A DNA stretch of 64,000 bases from Rapana venosa (GCA_028751875.1 CM054141.1:71403352-71467351); one strand, 5' to 3'. Numbered from the stretch's first letter, positions 1-11,634 are shown. The notes: generated by a model from the sequence alone, not told the origin. Numbers and translations are program-made.

Positions 1-1110
1 AAACAGGTAACACACTGCTGTTTTTTCTCTCTATAATATAAACGGTGCACTCATGCTGTCTTCTCCTATATATAAACAGGTACACTACCTGCGTCTTCTC
101 TCAAATTTATATAAACAGGTACACTAACTGCTGCTTTCTCTCAATATAAACAGGTGCACTACACGCTGTTTTTCTCTCTTAAAAAAACAGGTACACTCCC
201 TGGCTTTCTCTAATATATAACAGTTCACTACACTGCTGTCTTTCTCTCTATTTTAATATAAACAGGTACAGAATGCACTTTTCTATATATATTAAACGGG
301 TACACTACACTGCTGTTTTTCTCTCTTTATATAAACAGGTACACTACACTGCTGTCTTTCTTATATATAATAAAAAAGGGTTTGCACTACACTGTTTGTC
401 TTTCTCTCTTATGTATATAATAAACAGTGCACTACACTGCTGTCTTTCTCTCTATATATTAAACAGTGGCACTAACGGCGTCTTTCTCTAATATATAAAC
501 AGGTACACACACTGCTGTCTTTCTCTCTCTAAAAATAACAGGTACACTACACTGCTGTCTTTCTCTCTATATAATACAGGTCACTACACTGCTGTCTTCT
601 CTCTATATAATAAACAGGTGCACTACACTGCTGTCTTTCTCTACTATATATAAACAGGTGACACTACACTGCTGTCTTTCTCTCTATATATAAACAGGTA
701 CACTACACTGCTGTCTTTCTCTCTATATATAAACAGGTGCACTACACTGCTGTCTTTCTCTCTATATATAAACAGGTACACTACACTGCTGTCTTTCTCT
801 CTATATATAAACAGGTGCACTACACTGCTGTCTTTCTCTCTATATATAAACAGGTACACTACACTGCTGTCTTTCTCTCTATATATAAACAGGTGCACTA
901 CACTGCTGTCTTTCTCTCTCTCTGCCAACAGGTACACTACACTGCTGTCTTTCTCTCTATATATAAACAGGTACACTACACTGCTGTCTTTCTCTCTATA
1001 TATAAACAGGTACACTACACTGCTGTCTTTCTCTCTATATATAAACAGGTACACTACACTGCTGCCTTTCTCTCTGCCAACAGGTACACTACACTGCTGT
1101 CTTCACTGGA
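1..1110. repeat. 39-bp minisatellite array
   Basis: About 28 tandem copies of a 39-bp unit containing AAACAGGTACACTACACTGC followed by TGTCTTTCTCTCTATATAT. Units at 731, 770 and 809 are spaced exactly 39 bp apart. The first 650 bp are degenerate and the right half is nearly perfect; two units near 920 and 1,075 carry TCTCTGCCAACAG instead of the TATATAT end. Because 39 is divisible by 3, both strands stay open and give repetitive 13-residue peptides, which I treat as artefacts. Each unit juxtaposes a pyrimidine tract, CAG and GT, so it resembles a 3' splice site. Confidence 0.95.
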
Positions 1111-2731
1111 ATTCTTGGCACGGGGTTGCAGATGCAGTCATCCAGACGACTGTGATGATGGACACTGAAAAACAAGAAGTGACTGATAGTGAAAAACTGT
1201 CTCCTGGAATAATGTTCTAACTCCCAGCTGTATTCGGTTGCTGTTTACTTTCTACTTCTGCTACTACTGCTGCGAGTGTTACTGACAAGTTAAGCACATT
1301 ACAACTATAACAACAGGTCTCTCTAGGATACCTAACAGAAACACGTCACAATCATAGCAATATTTCTTTCTATGAAACTTGGCAAGAAACACACCACAGC
1401 TAACAACAGTCACTTCTGTCATACCTGAGAATAAACAGGTTGCGTTTGATTCTTTGAGCATGATGTAGGACCGAGTTTGTAAGTTGGTTTGGGAGTTTTT
1501 TCCAAAATGATTGCAGACCAAGAAAACAATGTACAGAGTTTTCCAAATATAAAGAAACTGCGCATGTAGAAATTTTTTAACACCAGCGGACTTATCGAGA
1601 TAGTATGGATTTTTTAGTTCATGTATGAAGATAATTCTACTTCCTTATGATGTGTTTTATTTGATGACAACATGAATCGGTGATTTTTCTAGCATGTGAT
1701 ATATACTAGTAGCACTAGACGATCTCTGTCTTTTGGGAGAAAACGAGGACTGGTGTAAGTGCTGAAAGGTGACACAGAGCAAGGAGGGACAAAGCAGAGG
1801 AAAGCACCACCCCACTGATGGCTTCTGAAGCTGTAGTCTGCTGCACAGCATTGCAAACACTGGTTGAACTTGTGTGGACAACATTGTTGGATTTTCGTTT
1901 CTCATCTTTCGAAAAATATTTCACGAATGAAAATCTGTCATCATCTCTAGAGAGAATATAGATGTTGACTTTCTGAGCAATAGATACAAATGCATGTGAC
2001 TTTCTTTCACATCTTTAATGTAAATTAAAGGTAAGGCAGTCAAGCTTGCAAACTCTAGTAGGTGTTAACAGCTCCCACAGACGACAATTTCTCCAAAGGC
2101 TACTATATCGATTTAGTAACTAAAACCAATTACTGCAATATAAATGGGCGATTGTATCCTTGACAAATCAAGAAATAAAGGTACTCTTAGCATTTGAAAA
2201 TAGAAATCGTAATCAGTAACCTTTTGGCTTTTTTAAGATAGGGAGTATTCTGTGTACTTTTAATCTTGGAAAATATGAAAACAGATTAATGTTTAACACG
2301 TAGTATGTAACACCATCTCATTAAAGTTTATCCCTTTCAAAACCTATTGTGTTGAAAGAGTGGAGCCTGCAAGGGTGACACCAGCAGGTGTGGAATTTGC
2401 CAGTGCAGACAGCTTAGATGCCCTGTAGTGGATGGTGACCTATTTTGCTGCTTAAAATGGGTCTGGCTGGTGACACTTTTAACCTCCCTCATGCAATAGC
2501 TTCATAAACTGGCTGTAAAAATATTTCTCCGTGAAATGATGAGCTTCTGCTTCAGAAAGAAGGGACCGTGATGAGGTTGTTTGCTGCTGAGCCGTTTTTA
2601 CGTGGAGTTGCCATACTAACAGGAAGTCTCTTACGTTAAGGTAAAAAGGACTATTAAAAAAGACTTCCTTTTGTATACAACAGTTGTTATAACACAAGAT
2701 CGTCCTGCCCTGAATTGTATCCATAATTACC
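1111..2731. other. Unique sequence upstream of the receptor gene
   Basis: Non-repetitive sequence between the minisatellite and the receptor start. All open frames here are short (under about 85 codons), carry no recognisable domain and overlap one another. The proximal promoter and 5' UTR of the receptor gene would lie here, but I see no motif that fixes a transcription start. The segment from about 1,424 onward recurs from 14,001 in the second-haplotype copy. Confidence 0.6.
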
Positions 2732-3999
2732 ATGTCTTCGACTTACGTATGCACAAAGCTGATATTTTTTTGCTTGCTGTTTGCTAAGCTTACACATGCT
2801 CAGACTTTCCCATACAACATTTCTCTTTTGGATGGTGAACATGTCACAAGCAGACAGGCGTATTATCGATGGCGGCACTGGCTGTTACATCACCCAGCTG
2901 TCGTTCAGAAGGTGCCCCCTGTGCCGAACACCAATGGAGTGACTTCAGCGATCGCCTGAAAGTGTTCGTTTACCTGACCCCCACCACCATTCTGGAAGTG
3001 GACGAGGCGCGCCAGACCGTTCAGTTGGCCACCAAGTTACAGTTCTTCTGGAGAGATCCTGCTCTGGCTTTGAGCAAAGAACTCATAGAACTATTCACTG
3101 ATGGCAGCGTGAATCAGCTGCCTTCTGCTGTCGTTTTACCCCCTGATGTAATATGGCAGCCTACAGTGATTGTGCCTGAAGGAGCTGACAACCTGCCAGT
3201 GATGCAAGGCTTCTCCACGACGAGGGTTAACCGGGATGGTGACGTGTCTGTCAACATTCCCTACATCTTCAGCTTCTGTTGTCCTTTGGACATGACTGAC
3301 TATCCATTCGACGAACACATTTGCCCCATCACTTTCTTTGACACCTCAGAAGTTGCTGACGTCTTTCCTCTCGGGGTTCCATGGGACAAGAACTTCTCCA
3401 GTCAGTTCAGCATCAGTGGGGAATGGGATCTTACGGGTGTCCTAAACAAAACGTATCACTTTCTACCTAGCTATCAAAAGGCTTATTCCAAGTTTATTCT
3501 CAGTCTTCGACGCAAGACCATGTACTACGTAGTGGTGATGATACTGCCCATGATACTGACCTCGTACCTCAACCTCCTGGTGTTTTTCCTGCCGCCAGAC
3601 CTGGGAGACAAGGCCTCCTATCTGGTGACCCTCAACGTGTCCATGTCCATGTTTTCTTCCTTCTTCAACACCGACATGCCCAGAGGCCTGGACTCCGTTC
3701 CCAAGGTCTTCATTCTCCTCCTCTTCCTCTATGCAGAGAGTCTCTTGGTCTTGTTGCTGAGCCTGCTCGTGCTGAGGAAGTACAAACTACAGCAGATGGA
3801 GAGAGAATCTGGAGAATCGTGTACCTTCTTCACAAGCTCTCATGACCGTGTGTCTCAGGTGGATGGAGATGCTGCACAGAAGGTGAAGCGGGAAGGAAAA
3901 ATAACCGCTGCACATCTGGATTGCTTGTTCTTTGCGCTCACTGCCATTGCCAATACATTCGGACTGGCCTACATCCTGATTCCTGTATACAGGCGTTGA
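2732..3999 (+). CDS. Cys-loop ligand-gated ion channel subunit (nAChR-like), one frameshift
   Basis: A pentameric ligand-gated channel subunit of the plasma membrane. The start at 2732 (accATG context) opens with a signal peptide ending in LTHA, then QTFPYNIS. The rest lies in another frame, open from 2839 to 3999. In that 376-codon stretch counted from 2869: ligand-binding domain at about 22-215 with W-x-DFSDRL; a Cys-loop C138-x13-C152 with the canonical FPxD-like YPFDEHIC; TM1 about 218-241 ending LPPDLGDK; TM2 about 249-268; TM3 about 278-302; a short intracellular loop; TM4 about 350-373. The usual WxPD of loop A is IWQPT, and loop C has no vicinal cysteine pair, so it is not alpha-type. 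N-glycosylation sequons: NIS, NFS, NKT. A one-base indel between about 2839 and 2957, where both frames are open, separates the signal peptide from the receptor. It may be a sequencing error or a disabling mutation. No intron is evident in the main part. The ligand cannot be deduced. Confidence 0.85.
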
Positions 4000-4260
4000 T
4001 TGTGACTTTAAGTCTGTATAAGAATGGCACAGTCATCTCTTGGCATGGTAGTCATTAGACAAAGCATAACCCTTGATGTTTGATAGTAACACTCACTGGG
4101 TGGATCTCAAGTTCCTTTGAGCAAAAAGCGCTGATTCATTATCCGTGACCGTGCCAAGTTACAGCTTATCTGGTTTCCCTTTTCTTTGAACATTGCTATG
4201 AAATGTGCTTTTAAAATTGTTATGGATTGTATGCAGCTAAGACGTTTTAGAAACAGATTC
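4000..4260. other. Region 3' of the receptor gene
   Basis: Non-coding by inspection. It should contain the receptor 3' UTR, but I see no AATAAA before the LINE tail begins. No repeat or other feature recognised. Confidence 0.4.
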
Positions 4261-5270
4261 TTATTCTTCTTCTTCTTCTTCTTCTTCGCTTCCTTCTTTG
4301 TCGAATACCCAGGCAACAACTCTGCGGGTCCTAACAAATGCCACACATCGTGCAAATCCAGCATAACTCAGTCAAGGGTCCAGGGCCCTGTGCTAAAATT
4401 AGCACTCCCTTTCCTTTTACCAAGTCCACGTGTGGTCAGTTCCTGCGATAATTAGCACTAGCTGGCCCCAGCTGGGCTGGGATGGAATAGATAGCAGCTG
4501 GGAGCAGGTGAAAGTGAGGGAAACAACTGAGAGCTGTGGCCGTGGCTTGTGAAAGAGCCTGCAGGGGTTCAAAAAGCTTGTCCCTCATCGACAGGTCAAT
4601 TGGCCAGATCTCGGTCCTTAGGTTTGGTGTGTTGGACAGGTCTGGAGGAAGTGTTCCACTGTCATGGGAGAAGTGCTGCTGATGCATGCTCAGAATCACC
4701 AACGGGGAACTTGCTAAACATGTGATGTCTGAATCTGCAGTGTCCAGTCCTCAGCCTCACAATAACTATTTGGTCTTTTCTGGGCAGGATTTAGTAGTTA
4801 TCCTTGCTGTTGAAGTTAGAGTGCATGCTGAAGCCATCTTCTCTTTTGCTTTTCCTTCACTATTGTCTTTGCCTCTTCATACATCACTTCCTGCTCCTCT
4901 TGAGGCATCTGACTTTCTATCTTCGCCAGTAGGTCAGCTTCCTAGTTCCGGTAGATACTGCAGTGTGAAGGAAGCCACTGGATGACTGTATGCTCAGTGG
5001 ACTGCTGCAGAGCAACAAGAGCAGAAGAAAGGGTGTTAAGTTCCTTGTTCTGTGAGTTATATATGGCCTGAAGCACAGACAGTGCGTGTGAGAAGATGAC
5101 AACTCGGTTGGTGCAGAGTGTATTGGCTGCTGTTAACAGTGGATCTGGCTTCAGCCCTGAAGTTTGTTGTGAACTTTCCAGATGGTAATGATTGGCAAAT
5201 TTCTGTGCTATCTTTCCAACGATTAAACAATATTTAACTAGATCATTTATATGACTCTCCCCCACGCAAT
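4261..5270 (-). mobile_element. 5'-truncated LINE with RNase H domain (I/Jockey-like)
   Basis: The minus strand encodes a decayed RNase H domain at 4,942-5,265: NRVVIFSHALSVLQAI, then STEHTVIQWLPSHCSI. In LINE-encoded RNases H these are usually VIFSDAxSVLxAL and W(V/I)PxHxxIxGN, so the catalytic Asp is His here. Downstream, in broken frames, come QKRRW-like and TVEHFLQTCPTHQ-like segments typical of the C-terminus of such polyproteins, then a 3' end with a GAA/AAG-rich tail (CTTCTTCTTC on the plus strand at about 4,266-4,290). The element lacks the endonuclease and reverse transcriptase parts and has several frame breaks, so it is a dead 5'-truncated copy. A degraded equivalent lies at about 16.8-17.8 kb in the second-haplotype copy. 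Confidence 0.75.
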
Positions 5271-6457
5271 TAGTTGCATTGCACTGTAGGTGAATGTCTA
5301 GTCATTAACATGTTTTTAATCTGCAATTTTTTTAAAAGGCTATTCAATACAGAAAGCTGAATGAAAATTGTACATTTCTATGAAAAGCTACTGCAACTTG
5401 AGACACTAGATTCCATGAAACAAGGAAACGAGAAACTGATATATTTGTATCCTAGTAGATGGTCAGGATGAAGGCTTGGGCACTGTAAAACACGTTTATA
5501 AAGCAAGAGCAAAGAAATCATGCCTGGATACTTCAGAACAAGATAGAAGAAAGCTTTTATTATAATCATAATCTCAAAATCGACAACCTGACCCCCACCT
5601 GCCCAAAATGGCTCCTATCGGAAAAGTGGGTCAGGTGCAGAGCGACTCATTTCGTGGTGGATGGTCACATGTTTTGTTTTACTTGCCTTCCACACAGAAA
5701 CAGTTCTCTCAGGATTTAAAGATTTACACTACATTCTCAGTTTTGAAAAAACGTTTGATTTTGTACACAGAAATATTCTACGACACGGTTTTTTTTAAAT
5801 CATTGTCGAAGAAAGTTATTGATATGTATCGACAGTATGCTTGCTGCAGTCAAAGCAAAGGTTTGCTGTGGAGGGAAGCTGACAGAAAGTACTGACTAAA
5901 CAGCCAGCTTGATGCAAGGTATAACCGTTGCTTATTTCCCCGGTGGGTGGCGACATTCCTTCAGCTGAACGTTGATACATACAAAAAAGTAATATTGCAA
6001 TAGTTTCTTAGGGCAAGGCGAGGAAAGGCAAAGCAAGGCAAAGTTTATTTCAAAACCCCATTAGAGGAACATCAAAGAATTACACGGTGCATGGAATGAC
6101 TCAAAACACAACACACAGTCAGAACTTTGATAACAATTCAACAACAGTCATTAAAGTTGTCACTACAGCAGTATGATTAATACGGCAACAGGCAACTAAC
6201 GTTTCGGTAAAATGAACACAAACACCTTAAGTGTGATTACCATTACAGCAGGCATTCTCTCCTAGTCACAAGACTGAGCAAAGCCACAACCTTTTTTGTT
6301 ATTATTGTGAGAAAATTAACTGTATGAGAAAATAGGCGTTGATTTTTTTTAAAATAAAAGCAGAGTTGATAAATACATGTAACTCCCACTGTGTTGCTTG
6401 AATCGAATGATTTGTGAATCTGATAATTGTGGTCTTGCATTATTGAGACAACAGGGT
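5271..6457. other. Intergenic sequence, no gene recognised
   Basis: Moderately AT-rich sequence without a supportable gene. A short GGCAAGGCAAAG-type repeat at about 6,010-6,045 followed by TTTATTT resembles the tail of a dispersed element, but I cannot assign it. Confidence 0.4.
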
Positions 6458-7016
6458 CATCATCATCATCATCATCAGTCCCGTGACCTTGGCGGTCGTG
6501 GAGGAGACACGAAAGACGATGCCGTGGTAAGCCTCCTCCATCCAACTCGGTCCTTGGCTCTGCGCAGTAGTGCCGAGTCATTCATCCTGGTCCATTCTCT
6601 GATGTTGTCCATCCATGACTTGTTCTGTCTTCCCCTCCTTCTGCCACCTTCGAGTGTTCCCTGCAGTACTGTTTTTGGCAGAGTGTTGTGGCGGGTGACG
6701 ATGGCCGAACCATGTCAGCTTTTTTTCTTGACGATGGTGAGAAGGGGTTCCTGTGGACCTGCCAGCCGTGTTATTTGACTCTTGACAAATTCATTGGTCT
6801 TTCGTTCTCTCCAGGATATGCCCAGCAGTTTTCTATGGCATTTTGTTTCAAATGACTGGATTCGCTTTGCTGTTTCAGCAGTCAATGTCCAGGTTTCACT
6901 TCCGTACAGCAGGATAGTCTGAATTAGGGCTTTGTAGAGCTTTAGTTTGATTGGGAAACTGATCTCTTTACTTTTCTATATGGTGGTGAGTTTTGTCATG
7001 GAAGATGTTGCCATGG

Positions 7017-8112
7017 CTAGTCTGACTTTGATTTCTGTCGTCGATCGCCCGTCCTTTGTGAGTGTAGCGCCAAGGTATTTAAAAGCGTTACCTCCTCCAG
7101 TTGCTGGCCGTTCATGTAAATTTTAGCAGTGGCGTTGCTCGTGCTGTTCACAAGTACTTTACTTTTCTCCGAGCTCACCTCCATCCCATTATGCTCTAGC
7201 TCTGTTCTCAAGTCTGGTCGTAAGATCTTGCAGCTCTGTGTTACTTCCGCCCATGAGGTCAATGTCATCGGCAAACCGCAAGTTGTTGAGGCGTCTGCCG
7301 CCAATGGAGATGGTAGAGTGGAAGTCATGGAGGGTCTCTCTCATAATGTTTTCCAAGAACAGATTAAACAGGGCTGGAGATAACAGGCGTCTTTGTCGAA
7401 CCCCAACTGTGGTTTTGAAGTAGTCTCCGACCTGATTGTTCAGGACTGCACTGCTTGCGGTGTTGTATAGTGCTTGAATGGTTTGCACTAGTCCTTCTTC
7501 AATGCCAAACATTCTGAGGACCTGCCACAGGCCTTCGTGCCACAGCTCGGTCGAAAGCCTTCTTGAAGTCGATGAAGTGTGGAACGTCTCTCTGATGTTG
7601 AAGACTTTTTTCCATCAGATGTGGCAGTTAAAAATCTGTTCGATTGTGCTCCTGCTGCCCTGAACCCAGCTTGTTCCTCTGCAAGGTGTTCTTCTGCCTC
7701 TTTCTTGAGTCGATTCAAAATAACTTTGAGCATGATCTTGCTGGCGTGGCTGATGAGGCTGATTGTTCATAGTTTTTGGCATTTGGCGTAAATTCCCCTT
7801 TTTGGGCAGGGGTATGATGAGTGATTGTGTCCATTCTGTTGGCCACTGTTTTGTCTCCCAAATCTTCTGACAGATAGCTGAACATGTGTGATGACTGTTT
7901 CGCCACCATGCTTGAGCAGCTCTGCTGGTATGTTTGTCTGCTCCTGGGGACTTTCCTACTGGTAAACTGCGAATGGCTTCTTCCACTTCTTCCCTCAGTA
8001 TAGGTAATGGCGAGGGTACTCTTGATGTTGCTGCTTCCTCTTCTATTACGCTTTTGTCAGGTTGGATTGGGTAGTTGTATAGTTCTTGACAATACTCAGA
8101 CCACCTGTTCAA
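7017..8112 (-). pseudogene. RTE reverse transcriptase domain, frame-disrupted
   Basis: Palm and fingers motifs of a LINE reverse transcriptase across several frames: EEVEEAIRSLPVGKSPGADK, then IWETKQWPTEW with IIPLPKKGN, MLKVILNRLKKEAEEHLAEEQAGFR, and finally LLSPALFNLFLENIM with the catalytic LRFADDIDLM and SEKSKVLVNS. The order and spacing match RTE elements. The frame breaks between motifs show inactivity. The same domain is better preserved in frame at 46,317-46,754. Confidence 0.85.
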
Positions 8113-8355
8113 TGCAGCTGAGCTTTCTGTGAGGAGGTTTCTGGAGCTGTCTTCAATGACATGATGATTTGGTATCTGAAGTGGTTTTGTGAGTTTCTTC
8201 AGGGTGTCGTATGCCTTTTACTGTTGCCCACTTTCATGCTTTTTTTTTATCTCATCACATTGATCACTGATCCACTTCTCTCTGGCCTTTAACATTGACT
8301 TCTTCACAGAGATGTTGGCCTCCCGGTATTCTTTAGGGTTGGAAGACCTGGTTGG

Positions 8356-9342
8356 TTACAGTGCTCTTCTTGTATCACAGAGGTCCAAAATGTCATTGGT
8401 ATGTCCATGGCTGGTGTTTATTCCTCTGACGACCGAGTACCTCCTCTGCTGTTTCTCGGACTGCCTCATTAAAGTTGTTGGTGAGGTCATTGATGTCATT
8501 GTCAGGAGGGTTAATACCGCAAAACGTCCGCCAAGCTTAGCTTGGAAGATCTCCTCGACATCTGGATCTTTCAGTTTGTCCACGTCAAATTTGATACGTG
8601 GGTTTGCAGACTGTTTTGTTTTTCTCAGCTTCATTTTGAATACCAGCAGCACAAGGTCGTGGTCGCTGCCTATGTCATCTCCAGGGTAGGGTAGTTCTTG
8701 TTCTGGCTCTGTTGATGCTGGATTTGAAGCGCCGCGGTGTTAAGATAAAATCTATTTGTTATGGATCTTGCGTTTGGCGCATGCCAGGTTGTCCTCTTGA
8801 CTGCTTGTGGGGATAAGGGTATTGGCAATGGTAAGTCTGTGGGTGCAGGCAAAACTCCAGCAGACGTAGTCCCCTGATCGCTGGTCTCTCCAGTTCCAAA
8901 CTGACCAACTGTTCCGGCCCATTGGTTGTAAGAGTCAGGACCTACTTTGGCGTTAAAGTCCCCTTGAATGATGATGATGTCTTCTGGGTATATTCATAAT
9001 GGTCTCTTCAAGATCTTCGTAAAATTCTTCTACTTCTTCATCTGCATGGTCAGATGATGGTGCATAGATTTGTATGATGGTGATGTTCTTGGGCTTGGCC
9101 GACACCCGGATAGCTGATAATCCTGCTGAAGCCGGTGTACGCTGATAATGCCACCCCACTACTTCCTTTCTGACAATAAATGCCACTCCATGTTGGTGAT
9201 GTTTCTCTTGACCACTGTACCAGATCTTGTTGCCTTCATCAGTCATTGTCTCACCAAATCCTGTCCATCTCACTTCTCCTAGTCCAATAATGTCCCATTT
9301 ATAGCGGCTAAGCTCATACTCAGTTCTTTGATTTTTCCGCAA
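8356..9342 (-). pseudogene. RTE endonuclease (EEP) domain, frame-disrupted
   Basis: Endonuclease/exonuclease/phosphatase-fold domain that nicks target DNA for reverse transcription. Visible motifs in order: YKWDIIGLGEVRWTG (catalytic Glu), GVAFIVRKEV, IIQIYAPSSDHADEEVEEFYEDL, then in other frames GDFNAKVG near 8,940, RRFKSS near 8,730 and GSDHDLVLL near 8,660 (the catalytic SDH). It is followed by the KMKLRKTKQSANPRIKFDVDKL linker to the reverse transcriptase. The parts lie in at least three frames, so no intact product is possible. Confidence 0.85.
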
Positions 9343-9774
9343 CTGATAGAGTGTACGGACGTTCCATGTACCAATGGTGATCTGTTCTCTAGGGAGCTTA
9401 AGTAATGTTTTAACTCAGTAGCTGACTTGTCACTTCCACCCTGGTGTTGATCAATGGAAAGCGCGGTCGTGGTAACCCGGCCTCGACCGGATCGGTCGAG
9501 ATCGGTATGATATTGGCTTTGCATTTGTCTTTCATGTCTTTTCTGTGGGCTTAGGAAATTCCTTGGTGGCGCCAATCTCCTCTCCAAGTCTCCAGCTGTT
9601 GATTATGAATTGTTAAAAATCTCTTGCTTTAAAGAGGCTCTTTGGAGAAACTAATCTCTCCCTAGACGTATCTGTAGTATGAGAATCGTAATGTACCCTA
9701 CTTTTTCCTCTTTTTGCATCATGTCTTTAAGCAGAATTAAATCAGCAGTCTCAAAAAAGCTGGTTATTATGTTT

Positions 9775-10010
9775 TGTGTGTGTGTTGTGTGTGTGTGTGT
9801 GTGTGCTGAGCTTTGTTGTGTGGTGATTGTGTGTGATTTATATTATTCTGGAATGATGTCAGCAAACCGTTTGGTGTATAAGCTTCTCACCATTCTTTTC
9901 AATGCTAAGGGCCAACTCAACTCTCTCCCTCTCTCTCACTCTCTCTCCTCCACCACCACTCTCTCACCACACACACACACACACACACACACACAACACA
10001 CACACACACA
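9775..10010. repeat. (GT)n, (CT)n and (CA)n microsatellites
   Basis: A GT run at about 9,775-9,805, then CTCTCTCC-type and ACACAC runs at about 9,920-10,013. The same cluster recurs at about 22,440-22,735 with longer GT tracts, as expected for microsatellite length differences between haplotypes plus consensus errors. Confidence 0.9.
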
Positions 10011-10202
10011 CACTTTCTTGCATTCATTATAATCATATGTATTACATTATGATGAAAAAGAAACAAAGACACGGAATTTACAATGTGTTTTAATGACCAT
10101 ATAAGAATGGAAGATGACCAGACACAGAGGCTATGCAGATAATCAGACATGTAAAGCACCAATGCACAGTGAAGAACAACAGGACCACAGGCCACTGTCA
10201 GG

Positions 10203-10495
10203 ACACGCTCTCAACAGTCAAGACTCAATACTCAGGACTCAAGAGTCAATACTCAAGACTCAATACTCAAGAGTCAAGACTCAATACCCAAGACTCAATA
10301 CTCAAGAGTCGAGTCTCAATACTCAAGAGGAAGACTCAATACGCAAGACTCGAGTCTCAATACTCAAGAGTCAAGACTCAACACTCAAGTCTCAATACTC
10401 AAGACTCAACATTCAAGTCCAATACTAAGACTCAAGACTCAACACTCAGTCTCAATACTCAAGACAAGCTCAATACTCAAGAGTCGAGACTCGAT
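10203..10495. repeat. GACTC/GAGTC tandem array
   Basis: Tandem, degenerate units built on TCAATACTCAAGACTC and TCAAGAGTC. The pentamer GACTC and its complement GAGTC alternate, so the array is rich in short inverted repeats. The second-haplotype counterpart at about 22,930-23,100 is clearly shorter, about 170 bp against 290 bp. Confidence 0.85.
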
Positions 10496-10796
10496 GAATA
10501 CATGAAACTCTGAGGTTTATACACGGCTACAAACAACTATACAAAGATTCACACTCTTATCACCAACCATGAATACAAAGATGAAAATCACAGATCATAA
10601 CTTTACAAAAATATGTACATAGACACGATTTCCTTAAATGGACAACTGATATCAAGACGATTTCAATTTCTTTGAAAGTCAATACCTAGCCTTTTTTTGT
10701 TATCATCTGAACTAACACCATTAATTAAATCAAAAGAATAACAAAAGACAAGCTATCAGATTCGATTTAAGAACACTTGTTATAGCACAGTTAAAC

Positions 10797-10857
10797 TTTG
10801 CTTACTTCGGCTCCCTACGACCTAGGTAGACCCTTTACCTTATACCTTTGCTTACTT
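10797..10857 (+). mobile_element. 39-bp SINE 3' fragment with an 11-bp target-site duplication
   Basis: The 39-bp segment 10,808-10,846 (CGGCTCCCTACG ... CTTTACCTTATACC) is flanked by perfect direct repeats TTTGCTTACTT at 10,797-10,807 and 10,847-10,857. The allelic copy around 23,430-23,440 has a single TTTGCTTACTT and no insert, so it is an empty site. The insert resembles the 3' end of the dispersed elements at 32.3, 47.8 and 62.4 kb (GCTCCCCTACGCCC ... CCCTTTACCTTACC), so it looks like an extremely 5'-truncated retroposed copy. Confidence 0.75.
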
Positions 10858-11589
10858 TCAAAAGCATAATGAAGAGTATGTGAAACTGCACGGTAACCCT
10901 TTTTGTTCAGTTGATGTCTGAAACAATTGTCGATACATCGTGGATTACACCTTCAATATAATGTTTTCCTTCTTGTAAACATTATCAAACTTTATTTGGG
11001 GGAATGAAGATGTATAACCTATTCGTTAAATATCAGTGTAATTCATCATGTTACTGGCACAGTCAATATGACATTTTGGCGTGCGCATGTGTGTGTGTGT
11101 GTGTGCGTGTACAAGCTACAAGCTACCTTTTAATATTCTTATTTGGGTTCTTAAGCTCCTGAAATCAAGTGAAGGGATAAACAAGCTCCTTTCCTGAAGT
11201 ATCAAAATAAGTACCAGCTTCTTAAAACGCCCCCACCACCACCCGGGTTATCACTTTGCGCTCACGATTTGACCACTGGAGATGGAGTCTTTGCTACCTG
11301 TTTTTGGGCGTTGTGGGTCTGCTAGAATTGCGATACCATTGCTGAAATGGCTGTCCAGGCATGAAACACTTGAACAACGAAACTTAACCACAGAAAAAAA
11401 TGACTGTTTTGGAGTAAATTTTGTCGACAATAAAGAAATAGACAAGAAACTACTAAAAAACAAAGTTTAGAAAACACATTTTAACAACAAATGACCATAG
11501 TTGTAAAAGTGTAAGTCACACAGAGAAATCAAAATTGCAATAATACTACTTGATTTAGTTTGAAAAAATACACACACATTGAATAATGG

Positions 11590-11634
11590 ACATGTGTGAT
11601 AATAATAGTAATAATAATAATAATAATAATAAAC
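11590..11634. repeat. (TAA)n microsatellite
   Basis: AATAATAATAATAAT run. The counterpart in the second copy lies at about 24,220-24,280 and is distorted. Confidence 0.9.

Larger units (their letters stand above)
6458..9595 (-). mobile_element. RTE-type non-LTR retrotransposon, near full length, inactive
   Basis: About 3.1 kb on the minus strand, close to the usual RTE length. The order is an apurinic-type endonuclease (about 9,342-8,360), reverse transcriptase (about 8,112-7,020), a C-terminal region, and a 3' tail of ATG/GAT trinucleotides (CATCATCATCATC on the plus strand at 6,458-6,478). RTE endonucleases of this kind are often annotated in animal genomes as craniofacial development protein 2-like. 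The coding region is broken by several frameshifts although this contig is of good quality, so the copy is probably genuinely dead. Three other same-strand copies occur at about 18.96-22.26, 39.40-42.39 and 45.66-47.69 kb; the first of these is the allelic duplicate. Copies 1 and 3 share the same 5' boundary, which suggests it is the true element end. Confidence 0.9.

Noticed and set aside
4107..4455. Small genes on either strand with a poly-Phe or poly-Lys run
   Set aside because: They are read-through of the LINE 3' tail and its AAG repeat.
10203..10495. Possible CRISPR-like array because of regular short palindromic units
   Set aside because: No constant-length unique spacers. Units are contiguous and degenerate, and the genome is eukaryotic.
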